Shown piece by piece: positions 7,762 to 15,356 of a stretch of DNA of 36,129 nt. The stretch lies in the NCBI GenBank assembly GCA_018816705.1, contig JAHIVG010000068.1:1-36129 (forward strand), in the 5' to 3' direction. Position 1 is the first letter of the stretch. Each line of letters starts with the position of its first letter. Made by a program: the position numbers and the translations under genes. This DNA is from Nanobdellota archaeon (GTDB lineage: Archaea > Nanobdellota > Nanobdellia > Woesearchaeales > JAHIVG01). The notes under the pieces were generated by a model. The model had not been told where the DNA came from. It searched no databases and was given only the letters and a program-made list of their open reading frames with translations.

Positions 7762-7771
7762 CCTTAAATAC
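7762..7771 (+). promoter_or_regulatory. TATA box for GT4 gene
   Basis: CCTTAAATAC, centred 26 bases before ATG 7793, directly after the preceding stop. Confidence 0.6.
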
Positions 7772-7792
7772 TCTTGCTGCGTTCTGGCTTGC

Positions 7793-8803
7793 ATGAAAAT
7801 AGCCATACTCACACCCACATACAGCCACTTCTCGGGCATAGACAGGCTGGTGGAGATAAACACTGCTGAATACGTCAGGCAGGGCCACAAGGTCATGATA
7901 ATGTGCCTCAAGGCCACCATGAAGAGCGATAAGGCCAAAGTGGTGCAGCTGGGTATGCCCAAGTCACCTTTCTTCGAAAGGATGTACAGGCTGCTGTTCT
8001 TCCTCCATACTGCCAAGATTGACAAGGCAGTCAGGATGCTGAAAGGATACGACCTTGTTGTGTCGCATTTCTACCCGATGAACATAATCGCGAAGAGGGC
8101 GAAGAAGCTGCTGAAGATAAGGTATCAGTATTACAACGCAGGCGTCTCCTGGCCGAGGCTGTTCAAGAATCCGCTCGAAAGGCTCTACATGCAGGTCTTC
8201 ACCTGGCTTAGCAACTCCACGGCCAAAGGATGCGACGAGGCGATATCGATAAGCAACTTCATGAGGGAAGAGCTTCTCAGGGAGACAGGCATAGACAGTG
8301 AAGTCAAGTACATCCCGGTTGACAAAAAATTTAATGCGAAAGTCAGTGGAAAGGTGGTAAGGGATAAGTACAAGTTGGGAAAAGACCCTGTCCTGCTCTA
8401 TCTCGGCAGGATCTCACCCCACAAAGGCGTACATCTTCTCATAGAGGCCTACAAGCTGGCCAAGCAGAAGATACCAGGGCTGAAGCTCATGATAACAGGC
8501 AAGCACACCTTCCCGGCCTACAGCAGGAAGCTGAAGAGAATGGCGGATGAAGGAGTGATATTCACAGGGTTCGTGGCCGATGAGAAGCTTCCCGGACTAT
8601 ACGGAGCGTGCAGCCTCTACACCACAGCCTCGCTGTGGGAAGGCTACGACATCCCAGTGGTCGAAGCGCAGGCCTGCGGCAAGAAAGTCGTTGCCTTCGA
8701 CGCGGGCTCGCACAAGGAAGTTGTCAAGAAAGGCCTATTGGTGAAGTCAGGGGACGTGGAAGGGTTCTCTAAGGCAATAGTACGTCTTCTGCATAAGATT
8801 TAA
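7793..8803 (+). CDS. Glycosyltransferase family 4
   Basis: A 336-residue GT-B fold enzyme. The N-terminal half (MKIAILTPTYSHFSGIDRLV) binds the acceptor. The C-terminal half has LYLGRISPHKGVHLLIEAY (near 199-217), GLKLMITGKH and the EX7E donor motif region ASLWEGYDIPVVEAQACGKKVVAFDAGSHKEVV, in which the two Glu flank GYDIPVV. It is a retaining enzyme that most likely adds a hexose to a lipid-linked glycan on the cytoplasmic side. Several basic, aromatic helices around 70-150 (RMYRLLFFL, LYMQVFTWL) could touch the membrane. It has a single-gene transcript with its own promoter, and the next promoter lies over its stop codon. Confidence 0.9.
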   Translation: MKIAILTPTYSHFSGIDRLVEINTAEYVRQGHKVMIMCLKATMKSDKAKVVQLGMPKSPFFERMYRLLFFLHTAKIDKAVRMLKGYDLVVSHFYPMNIIAKRAKKLLKIRYQYYNAGVSWPRLFKNPLERLYMQVFTWLSNSTAKGCDEAISISNFMREELLRETGIDSEVKYIPVDKKFNAKVSGKVVRDKYKLGKDPVLLYLGRISPHKGVHLLIEAYKLAKQKIPGLKLMITGKHTFPAYSRKLKRMADEGVIFTGFVADEKLPGLYGACSLYTTASLWEGYDIPVVEAQACGKKVVAFDAGSHKEVVKKGLLVKSGDVEGFSKAIVRLLHKI

Positions 8804-8808
8804 ATATC
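8797..8808 (+). promoter_or_regulatory. TATA box for epimerase-GT2-methyltransferase unit
   Basis: GATTTAAATATC, centred 28 bases before ATG 8830 and overlapping the GT4 stop codon. Confidence 0.6.
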
Positions 8809-8829
8809 CCTGAAAATTGTCCCACCCTT

Positions 8830-9819
8830 ATGGCAAGATGCCTAGTGACAGGAGGGGCCGGCTTCATAGGCAGCCACGTGACAGATGAGCTGCTTAAGCT
8901 AGGCCATGAAGTGGTCGTATTAGATGATCTCAGCGGCGGCTTTGCGGAGAACGTCAACAAGGATGCGAACTTTGTAGAGGGCAGCATAACTGACTATGGG
9001 CTGATAAAGAAACTGTTCAAGGAGCACAAGTTCGATTATGTGTTCCACCTAGCTGCGTACGCCGCAGAAGGGCTGAGCCACTTCATCAAGCGCTTCAACT
9101 ACGACAACAACCTGATAGGAAGCATCAACCTCATCAACGCCTCTGTCAACCACGATGTCAAGTGCTTCATCTTTACCTCCTCGATAGCGGTGTACGGCAG
9201 GAACCAGCTGCCTATGAGCGAAGAGATGATCCCTCTGCCAGAGGACTCGTACGGCATAGCGAAATACGCTGTTGAGCAGGAGCTCAAGTCGTGCAAGGAG
9301 ATATTCGGCCTGAATTATGTGATCTTCAGGCCGCACAATGTCTACGGAGAGAAGCAGAACATAGGCGACAAGTACAGGAACGTAATCGGCATTTTCATGA
9401 ACAATATAATGCTAGGCAAGCCATTGCCGATATTCGGCGACGGAGAGCAGACCAGGGCGTTCTCTTACATAAGCGACGTTGCCCCCATAATCGCCAAATC
9501 ACCCTTTGTCAAGGGAGCTCTTAACAAGGTCTTCAACGTCGGGGCTGAGAAGCCATATTCCATCAATCAGCTCGCAGAAGAGGTATGTAAGGCCTTCGAC
9601 GCGAAGCCCGAAAAAGTCAACTATCCTGCGAGGAACGAAGTGGTGCATGCATACTCCTCGCACGAGAACGTGAAGAAGGTGTTCGGCATGGAAGAGCCGG
9701 TGCCTTTAAGCGAGGGAATAAAGAGGATGGCAGGATGGGCCAAAGAAGTGGGCTCGAAGAAGAGCAAGGAATTCGATGACCTAGAGATCAGGAAGAACCT
9801 CCCGCCGAGCTGGTCATGA
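8830..9819 (+). CDS. UDP-glucose 4-epimerase-like NAD-dependent epimerase/dehydratase
   Basis: A 329-residue extended SDR of the GalE/WbpP group. TGGAGFIGSHV (7-17) binds NAD, LDDLSGG follows the second strand, FTSSIAVYG carries the active Ser, and SYGIAKYAVE has the YxxxK pair. The phrases FRPHNVYGEKQN and IFGDGEQTRAFSYISDVAP are typical of nucleotide-sugar epimerases. It starts a three-gene unit with GT2 and a methyltransferase, joined by ATGA overlaps. The C-terminal 25 residues are polar and run beyond the usual GalE fold. Which C4 or C3/C5 epimerisation it performs cannot be decided from sequence. Confidence 0.88.
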   Translation: MARCLVTGGAGFIGSHVTDELLKLGHEVVVLDDLSGGFAENVNKDANFVEGSITDYGLIKKLFKEHKFDYVFHLAAYAAEGLSHFIKRFNYDNNLIGSINLINASVNHDVKCFIFTSSIAVYGRNQLPMSEEMIPLPEDSYGIAKYAVEQELKSCKEIFGLNYVIFRPHNVYGEKQNIGDKYRNVIGIFMNNIMLGKPLPIFGDGEQTRAFSYISDVAPIIAKSPFVKGALNKVFNVGAEKPYSINQLAEEVCKAFDAKPEKVNYPARNEVVHAYSSHENVKKVFGMEEPVPLSEGIKRMAGWAKEVGSKKSKEFDDLEIRKNLPPSWS

Positions 9820-10520
9820 TGTGGCAAGGCAACAAGATATCCATAGTGCTCCCGGCTTACAATGAAGGAGGGAACATCAGGAAGGCAATCGATGACTTCT
9901 ACAGCACAAAGGTCGTCGACGAGATAATAGTCGTGGACAACAACTCAAGGGACAACACGGCAGAAGAAGTCAGGAAGACGAAAGCCAGGCTAGTGCAGGA
10001 GAGAATGCAAGGGTACGGGTTCGCGCTCAGAAGGGGGCTGAAGGAAGCCAAAGGTAATTTCATCGTCATGTGCGAGCCGGACGGCACCTTCATGGCAAAA
10101 GACCTGTTCAAGCTCCTGACATATACAGACGACTTCGACGCTGTTTTCGGCACGAGGACCTCGAAGGAATGCATCTGGACCGGAGCGAACATGAACCTGT
10201 TCTTGAGGCTGGGCAACGAGTTCGTGGCAAAGCTCCTGGAATATTTCCATAATGGCCCTCAGCTAACGGACGTAGGGTGCACCTTCAAGCTGATAAAGAG
10301 GGATGCCCTTGGAAGGATACAGCACAAGTTCACAGTCGGCAAGTCGCATTTCTCGCCAGAATTCATGATCCTATGCATAAAGAACAGGATAAAGACCGTT
10401 GAGATACCGCTGAACTACAGGCCGAGGATCGGCACTTCGAAGATAACAGGCAAGTTCTGGAAGGCCTTCAAGCTCGGCCTGGTCATGATATGGCTGATAA
10501 TCGCCTACAAGTTCAAATGA
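9816..10520 (+). CDS. Glycosyltransferase family 2
   Basis: A 234-residue GT-A enzyme of the polyprenyl-phosphate sugar transferase type. It has ISIVLPAYNEGGNIRKAID, EIIVVDNNSRDNTAEEV and GYGFALRRGLKEAKGNFIVMCEPDGTF. The usual metal-binding DxD here reads E-P-D-G, as in several archaeal Dpm1/DPG-synthase relatives. ELTDVGCTFKLIKRDAL-like text (LTDVGCTFKLIKRDAL) and FSPEFMILCIKNRIKTVEIPLNYRPRIGTSK close the domain. A C-terminal hydrophobic segment (LGLVMIWLIIAYKF) may anchor it to the membrane. ATG 9816 overlaps the epimerase stop, and ATG 9819 is an alternative. It probably loads a sugar on dolichyl phosphate. Confidence 0.88.
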   Translation: MMWQGNKISIVLPAYNEGGNIRKAIDDFYSTKVVDEIIVVDNNSRDNTAEEVRKTKARLVQERMQGYGFALRRGLKEAKGNFIVMCEPDGTFMAKDLFKLLTYTDDFDAVFGTRTSKECIWTGANMNLFLRLGNEFVAKLLEYFHNGPQLTDVGCTFKLIKRDALGRIQHKFTVGKSHFSPEFMILCIKNRIKTVEIPLNYRPRIGTSKITGKFWKAFKLGLVMIWLIIAYKFK

Positions 10521-11125
10521 AGATCACGTCATTGTATAAAGGGCTCTGGCCCAAGATGTATGTTGTCCTCCGGAATGTCATCCTACCGTTCTCCAAGATA
10601 GAGCAGTTCTACCCCAAGAAGGGATTGATATATGACGTGGGGTGCGGCTTCGGAAGCTATTCCATCGCCTTGGCTTTAGGGTCAGAGGACAGGGAGGTCA
10701 TAGGCCTGGAGCTGTCAAAGGAAAGGGTCAAGAAGGCCAATGCGACTGCCAGCAAGATAAATAATGTCAGGTTCGAGGTGAGGGATCTCAGGAAGGACTC
10801 AGGGCTGAGGGATTGCGACTGCATATCACTTGTGGATCTGTTACACCACGTGCCCCATGAGACTCAGAAGGAGATAATACAAGAATGCTACAGGACCCTG
10901 AAGAAAGGAGGGATATTGCTGATAAAGGATATCGGCGACAGGCCGAGATGGAAATACCTGTATAATTATTTCCATGACCGGGTGATCATGCGGAACAGAG
11001 AGCTGTTCTTCATCAAGCCAGCTAAGCTGAGAGAGATGTGCCAGGAAGCCGGGTTCAGGGTGGTCATCAGGCGGATCAAGCACTGGACGCCCTTCCCGCA
11101 TGTGATGTTTGTGTGCAGTAAATGA
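10517..11125 (+). CDS. Class I SAM-dependent methyltransferase
   Basis: A 202-residue methyltransferase of the Methyltransf_11/25 type. Motif I is YDVGCGFGSYS, motif II is the acidic end of VIGLELS, motif IV is CDCISLVDLLHHVP, and LKKGGILLIKDIGDRP is the post-motif strand. The last 60 residues carry a variable acceptor region rich in Arg and aromatic residues. The start at 10517 overlaps the GT2 stop (ATGA); the frame is open upstream inside the GT2 gene but has no reason to be used. Given the unit, it probably methylates a sugar of the surface glycan or its lipid carrier. Confidence 0.85.
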   Translation: MKITSLYKGLWPKMYVVLRNVILPFSKIEQFYPKKGLIYDVGCGFGSYSIALALGSEDREVIGLELSKERVKKANATASKINNVRFEVRDLRKDSGLRDCDCISLVDLLHHVPHETQKEIIQECYRTLKKGGILLIKDIGDRPRWKYLYNYFHDRVIMRNRELFFIKPAKLREMCQEAGFRVVIRRIKHWTPFPHVMFVCSK

Positions 11126-11373
11126 TACAATTTTATTGAATTTTATCTGATAGCAACAATATTATTGGCGGCGCTCACGGCTAGGCAGAAATTGCAGGCA
11201 ATTTCTGGATTGCAGAGCCGTACCGACTCTGCAACGACTTTTCTCCATTGTCGAAAAGACCGTCCTATCACCAGAAATTTGTACGGTTCAGGTCGGAGAC
11301 CTCTAAGAACCCACAAATTTCTGTTTCCTCAGCGCACCAGTGGTGTTGCCTTAATTGCTTCGATTCAAGAAAA
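11126..11373. other. Long intergenic region with multiple hairpins
   Basis: A gap of about 280 bases to the next ATG. Bases 11126-11165 are AT-rich with T4 runs that may end the upstream transcript. Bases 11186-11323 hold four consecutive inverted repeats, described separately. The remainder to the TATA box at 11374 has no recognised content. The frame open across it on the plus strand has no family match and no promoter. Confidence 0.6.
11186..11323. repeat. Multi-hairpin block: candidate structured RNA or palindromic miniature element
   Basis: Four inverted repeats follow one another. First, CAGAAATTGC (11186-11195) with GCAATTTCTG (11198-11207). Second, TTGCAGAG (11210-11217) with CTCTGCAA (11227-11234), 9-base loop. 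Third, CTTTTC (11238-11243) with GAAAAG (11253-11258). Fourth, CAGAAATTTGT (11272-11282) with ACAAATTTCTG (11313-11323), enclosing GGTTC/GAACC (11285-11289, 11307-11311) and AGGTC/GACCT (11290-11294, 11298-11302), a nearly continuous 21-pair stem. Both outer hairpins begin CAGAAATT and end AATTTCTG, so the block is bounded by related palindromes. I recognise no known RNA family. A mobile palindromic element is the main alternative. Confidence 0.6.
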
Positions 11374-11384
11374 GCTTATAAATC
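11374..11384 (+). promoter_or_regulatory. TATA box for GT-C gene
   Basis: GCTTATAAATC, centred 27 bases before ATG 11406. Confidence 0.65.
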
Positions 11385-11405
11385 CCTCTTGGCTGCTGTT
11401 CTCGT

Positions 11406-13001
11406 ATGAAAAAGACGCTTGTCATTGCCCTGATCGTGGTTGCCGTAGTGCTGCGGCTGCTGGTCATGGGGGACCATCTCTACGAGGACGAGCACGCCTT
11501 CCTGGCCATGGCTGGGGACACGAGCGAAGGATTCTTCTCTTTCCACACGACGTATCACGGCGGGGACTTCTACTGGACGCATGAGCCCCTGTCCATCCTT
11601 GTGTACAGGACGTCATTGCTGCTCGTGCCGGATGAGACAATCGCGATGCGGCTGGTGCCGCTGCTGTTCGGTCTAATGACCGCTGCTGCTACCTTCTTGT
11701 TCGTCCGATATATGTATTCACGCAAGGCCGCGATGATCACGCTGCTGGTGATGCTGTTCTCATTCTGGCATTTCCTAGCATCCATGCAGGTGGACATTGA
11801 CGGCAGCGTGCTGATGTTCTTCTTCGCAGCGTCTATATATTGCTTCTTGATCGGGGAAAAGAAAGACCAGTGGAAGTGGTTCATGATGTCGGGCGTAGCT
11901 TTCGGCCTGGCGATGCTCAGCAAGCTGCCTGCAATAATAATATTGGCAATCCTGGGATTGTACGTCCTGTTTACCGGGCTGAAAAAAAGGAGATTCTATA
12001 GGTTGGTGGTGGTCGCCCTCATCGGCGGCCTGATGTACCTGCCTTTCCCATTGATATTCTCGTCCATGAATCCGGATGTGGTCTCTGAGACTTATAGTTA
12101 TGCTTCGGCCAAGGTGAATCTTGTGCCTTCGCTGATGCCTCTTGTCTATCTATTGCTGTGGGGGACTCCCCTGCTGGCAGGGGCATACTTATTGAGGCCG
12201 AAGAAGTCACTGCTGCCTTACATCTGGGCCGTGCTGCTGCCATTGGCTTACTTCTTCGTTACGAGCATGTCGCCCTTCGACAGATACCTCATGCCTGCCA
12301 TCCCTGCGCTTTGCATCCTTGCCGGAGTCGCGCTTGCGCGGATGAAGGTGAGGCAGGGCATCGCATTGATCGCAGGGATCGGGTCCATCATCTTCCTCGA
12401 GGTCGCTAATGCTTTCACTGTTATGGTACCGCATTCTATGGGAACTTACTATCAGCTTGCCAAGTCGTTCTCATGGAACTTCTTCCTGCCCCTGACAGGG
12501 CCGTCCGGGCCTGCAATCGGCATCAATTTCTTCAGCCTGGCAATCGTGCTGATATCGGCAGGGATCGGTCTCGGGATGACGTTCACCAGGAAGAAAGCTG
12601 TCGGAATCGGTATCTTCATCGGAGTGAGCCTGGCCCTGAATGTGTTCCTCATCCAGGAGCTGGTGTTCCATACCCATTACCCTGATGTCGGCAAGGTTAC
12701 TGGAGAGGTAATCGGGACTGCGCAGGGCCTGGAAGGCCCGTTCATGACCAACATAGTGTCGACAGAGTACTACCTTGACCGGGGCGGGGAGAACACCTAT
12801 CGCTTCTTGTATACCACGCCCGCCGCTAACATCACAAGGATGATTATGGAATCGGACACCGCAGTGATAGTGGACTTCCCCAAGCTGGATGACGGCCTGC
12901 TAGACCTGTTCGACAGATGTGAGTTGCGGAGAAGCATCAGCGATAATGGATTGATGATGGGCCATGTATACTCATGCCAGCAGACGCCTGAAGTCCCTTG
13001 A
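11406..13001 (+). CDS. GT-C membrane glycosyltransferase (PMT_2/ArnT-like)
   Basis: A 531-residue multi-pass membrane protein, with roughly a dozen hydrophobic segments through about residue 430 and a soluble C-terminal part of about 100 residues. The acidic pair just after the first membrane helix, LYEDEHAFL (near 25-33), is the catalytic/metal motif in the first external loop of GT-C enzymes that use polyprenyl-phosphate sugars. SFWHFLASMQVDIDGSVLMFFF and SPFDRYLMPAIPAL fit the PMT_2 family. It would transfer a sugar from a dolichyl-phosphate donor, such as that made by the Dpm1-like enzymes here, to a glycan or protein outside the cell. The last 30 bases overlap the convergent GT2 gene. 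Confidence 0.82.
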   Translation: MKKTLVIALIVVAVVLRLLVMGDHLYEDEHAFLAMAGDTSEGFFSFHTTYHGGDFYWTHEPLSILVYRTSLLLVPDETIAMRLVPLLFGLMTAAATFLFVRYMYSRKAAMITLLVMLFSFWHFLASMQVDIDGSVLMFFFAASIYCFLIGEKKDQWKWFMMSGVAFGLAMLSKLPAIIILAILGLYVLFTGLKKRRFYRLVVVALIGGLMYLPFPLIFSSMNPDVVSETYSYASAKVNLVPSLMPLVYLLLWGTPLLAGAYLLRPKKSLLPYIWAVLLPLAYFFVTSMSPFDRYLMPAIPALCILAGVALARMKVRQGIALIAGIGSIIFLEVANAFTVMVPHSMGTYYQLAKSFSWNFFLPLTGPSGPAIGINFFSLAIVLISAGIGLGMTFTRKKAVGIGIFIGVSLALNVFLIQELVFHTHYPDVGKVTGEVIGTAQGLEGPFMTNIVSTEYYLDRGGENTYRFLYTTPAANITRMIMESDTAVIVDFPKLDDGLLDLFDRCELRRSISDNGLMMGHVYSCQQTPEVP

Positions 13002-13886
13002 GGTCAGCTCGCGCTTCCTCTGGATGAGCCTGCGCTTGTCCTTCATGACGAACCGCTTCTTGTGCGCATCTTGCCAGGCATTGATGACCAGCCCGGCCTT
13101 GCCCTTGAAAAGGTACTTGAAGAAGACAGCAACCTGAAGCCCGAATATCAATGGGGAGTAAAGTATCAATGCAGGCAGGGGATAGTTCTTGTGGATGGTC
13201 CAGAGCCGGTTCCTTATGCCCAGGTAGATGCTCTTGTCAGACATCTTCATGGTGGCGCCATGATGGTGGTGCACGATGGCCTTCGGAGCTGAGGCGGATT
13301 TCCATTGCCTTGACCTCGCCCTTAGCCCAAGATCCACGTCCTCATAATAGATGAAATAATCCGAGTCATAGTGATCCTTGCCCAGCCTGATGTCTTCCAG
13401 CATCCTCTTCCGGTAGAACGCTGCGCCGCCGCACGGGCACAAGGGGATTTTACCTTCTGTCTTGATGTCCTCTGCCAAGCCCGACCTCCTGATCCTTAGG
13501 CCGAGGGTGTCTATCCGGCCGTCCATGTAGAGCATCTTGGGTGAGACCATCCCTGTCTTGTGCTTGCCTTCCACTGCCTTCATGAGCTCGAGCAGGCAGT
13601 CCTTGTCCAGGGTGGTGTCGTTGTTGAGGATGAAGACGAAATCTCCCTTTGCTGCAACTATGCCCCGGTTGTTGCCTGCTGCGAAACCGAGGTTCTTCTC
13701 GTTCCTTATCACTTTGATGCCAGGGAAGGTCTCCTTCACGTACTCTGCTGAGTGGTCCACAGAGCCGTTGTCCACGAGGATGACCTCGAAATGGGAATAG
13801 GATTGGCTGAGTATTGATGACAGGCAGTCCTGAAGAAATGGCTTTCCGTTCCAGTTCAGCACGACAACAGATATGCGCGGTTCCAT
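12972..13886 (-). CDS. Glycosyltransferase family 2 (rhamnosyltransferase-like)
   Basis: A 304-residue GT2 enzyme of the WbbL/rhamnosyltransferase group. Landmarks are ISVVVLNWNGKPFL (5-18), VILVDNGSVDHS, EKNLGFAAGNNRGI, the metal site ILNNDTT (86-92), CGGAAFYRKRMLEDI and the catalytic YYEDVDLGLRAR. A hydrophobic pair of segments in the C-terminal third (YPLPALILYSPLIFGLQVAVFFKYLF) suggests membrane attachment. The GMD/RMD pair in this window would supply GDP-rhamnose, a plausible donor, though many members use dTDP-rhamnose. It runs tail to tail into the GT-C gene with a 30-base overlap. Confidence 0.9.
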   Translation of the reverse strand: MEPRISVVVLNWNGKPFLQDCLSSILSQSYSHFEVILVDNGSVDHSAEYVKETFPGIKVIRNEKNLGFAAGNNRGIVAAKGDFVFILNNDTTLDKDCLLELMKAVEGKHKTGMVSPKMLYMDGRIDTLGLRIRRSGLAEDIKTEGKIPLCPCGGAAFYRKRMLEDIRLGKDHYDSDYFIYYEDVDLGLRARSRQWKSASAPKAIVHHHHGATMKMSDKSIYLGIRNRLWTIHKNYPLPALILYSPLIFGLQVAVFFKYLFKGKAGLVINAWQDAHKKRFVMKDKRRLIQRKRELTSRDFRRLLA

Positions 13887-13906
13887 GCAAGAGAGGAGCG
13901 GATGTA

Positions 13907-13917
13907 AGTTTAAAAGC
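13907..13917 (-). promoter_or_regulatory. TATA box for GT2 gene
   Basis: GCTTTTAAACT on the minus strand, centred 26 bases before ATG 13886. Confidence 0.6.
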
Positions 13918-13987
13918 TTTTTGTCGGCCTTGATGGAAAATAATATGTTTTTACCTTATTGTATATCTAATCACATCGTATAGAAAG

Positions 13988-13999
13988 GTATAATAACCG
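13988..13999 (+). promoter_or_regulatory. TATA-like box for metalloprotease gene
   Basis: GTATAATAACCG, centred about 33 bases before ATG 14027. The surrounding 140-base gap is AT-rich and otherwise empty. The longer spacing differs from native genes here. Confidence 0.35.
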
Positions 14000-14026
14000 G
14001 CATGAACATTCATACAACATCACAAA

Positions 14027-15247
14027 ATGCGGATACCATTTAGAAGAAAAAAAGAAGATGCATATGAACGAGTTCTCAATAAAGCCTACAGTGTCGAGAA
14101 TCTCAAGAGAGAAATAACCGCGCTTACAACTCTTCTAAAACGGAAAGAACAACTTGACAAGACTCTGCGAGAAAGAGGGTTAGATGATTCCACCTGTCAT
14201 GCCATTGAAGAAACACTCGATGAAATAATCAACAGATTGCACCAATACCAACGGTACTTTTCAGCTGCCGAGCGGATAAGCAATAAGTTAGTGCATCAGC
14301 CAAAGCATTCTTCTCATTTGCTTGTCAAAGAGAAGGAGCGGCTTGAAAAGGAGTTCGGAGCGACATTTGATCAGGTCGTTGAATACTATGAAAAGAAAAA
14401 AATAGCTATCCAATCAAGAGATATATCATCGTATTTTAAAACATCGGATTTCCTGTCACCTGATTCCATGAAAACAGCCTTCAAACACATCCTATCCAAA
14501 GGCTTTTTTTCCTCAAAATTCGTGCTCATAGGCGGCACTCTTGTGCTGATAGCAATCGCTTCCCCCGCATACAAATCGTGTGAATTCCTATTCCGCCAAG
14601 TTTGGGAAATGAATGCGGACAACCAGACACCGGTTGAACAGGCATTCCATGGAGATACGGGAGTGCGCTTTTACTCTGATTCGGATGAAGAAGTCAATAC
14701 CTTGCATTTCCTGCTAAACAATATATACAACAATCCCGGATTATTGCATGATGTGGGTGTCAAACGAATCATCATAATTCGTGAGAACCTTATAATTAAG
14801 GCATCATATTGCGGGCTATTCGATGAAATCAACCTGCCAAAAATTGGACATGATAAATCCCGTTTTGTCTCGACATGTTTCCATGAGTTGGGACATGCTA
14901 TTGATGAGAATAATCCACGAAAAAACGCTTTTAGAAGAAAGGTGATAGGCATTTTCAAGAAGAGAAACAACATAAACCAGTTTAAAGCAAAGATGCGATC
15001 AGATGGATATGATCTTTTTGCAAGATACTTCGAATGGAAAAGAGAAATCATCGCCAATTTTTACGAAGCCAGGATGATGGATTTTTACTATTATTATGAA
15101 GAGCACGGAAGGCTACCAACCTTATCAGAGATATTAAATGAAAAGGAATATCAAAAATTTTCAATTGAACAGCGACAAGATTTTAGTGATCTAATGGTCC
15201 TCTATGCTCATTACGGCTTCTTTCCCGAGCATTTCAGCTTAAAATGA
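14027..15247 (+). CDS. Membrane-anchored HExxH metallopeptidase-like protein, AT-rich
   Basis: A 406-residue protein. Residues 1-135 are charged and helical (coiled-coil likely: LKREITALTTLLKRKEQLDKTL and later), and a membrane segment spans about 165-182 (FVLIGGTLVLIAIASPAY). The C-terminal domain carries H286-E-L-G-H290 followed by AIDE, then REIIANFYEARMMDFY near 338-352, whose Glu residues could be the third zinc ligand of a gluzincin, an arrangement seen in lethal-factor-like and phage-borne peptidases. Codon and base use are clearly more AT-rich than in all glycan genes around it, and it stands alone with a weak promoter. It therefore looks acquired. Substrate unknown; a toxin-like or surface-protein processing role is possible. 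Confidence 0.75.
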   Translation: MRIPFRRKKEDAYERVLNKAYSVENLKREITALTTLLKRKEQLDKTLRERGLDDSTCHAIEETLDEIINRLHQYQRYFSAAERISNKLVHQPKHSSHLLVKEKERLEKEFGATFDQVVEYYEKKKIAIQSRDISSYFKTSDFLSPDSMKTAFKHILSKGFFSSKFVLIGGTLVLIAIASPAYKSCEFLFRQVWEMNADNQTPVEQAFHGDTGVRFYSDSDEEVNTLHFLLNNIYNNPGLLHDVGVKRIIIIRENLIIKASYCGLFDEINLPKIGHDKSRFVSTCFHELGHAIDENNPRKNAFRRKVIGIFKKRNNINQFKAKMRSDGYDLFARYFEWKREIIANFYEARMMDFYYYYEEHGRLPTLSEILNEKEYQKFSIEQRQDFSDLMVLYAHYGFFPEHFSLK

Positions 15248-15323
15248 TAACTTCAGGGGAGTTGAAATCCTCGTTGTGTGGTGGCGGATTGCAAATCTTG
15301 ATATCCATATAGGACTGGGCAAA

Positions 15324-15334
15324 CCTTTTTAAAG
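15324..15334 (+). promoter_or_regulatory. TATA box for GT4-HAD unit
   Basis: CCTTTTTAAAG, centred 28 bases before ATG 15357. It supports that start over the TTG at 15348. Confidence 0.6.
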
Positions 15335-15356
15335 TAATTCCTGATTCTTGAGATGC

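Noticed and set aside
11165-11584. 139-codon plus frame across the hairpin block
   Set aside because: It runs through perfect palindromes and into the GT-C gene in another frame; nothing in its translation looks like a protein family.
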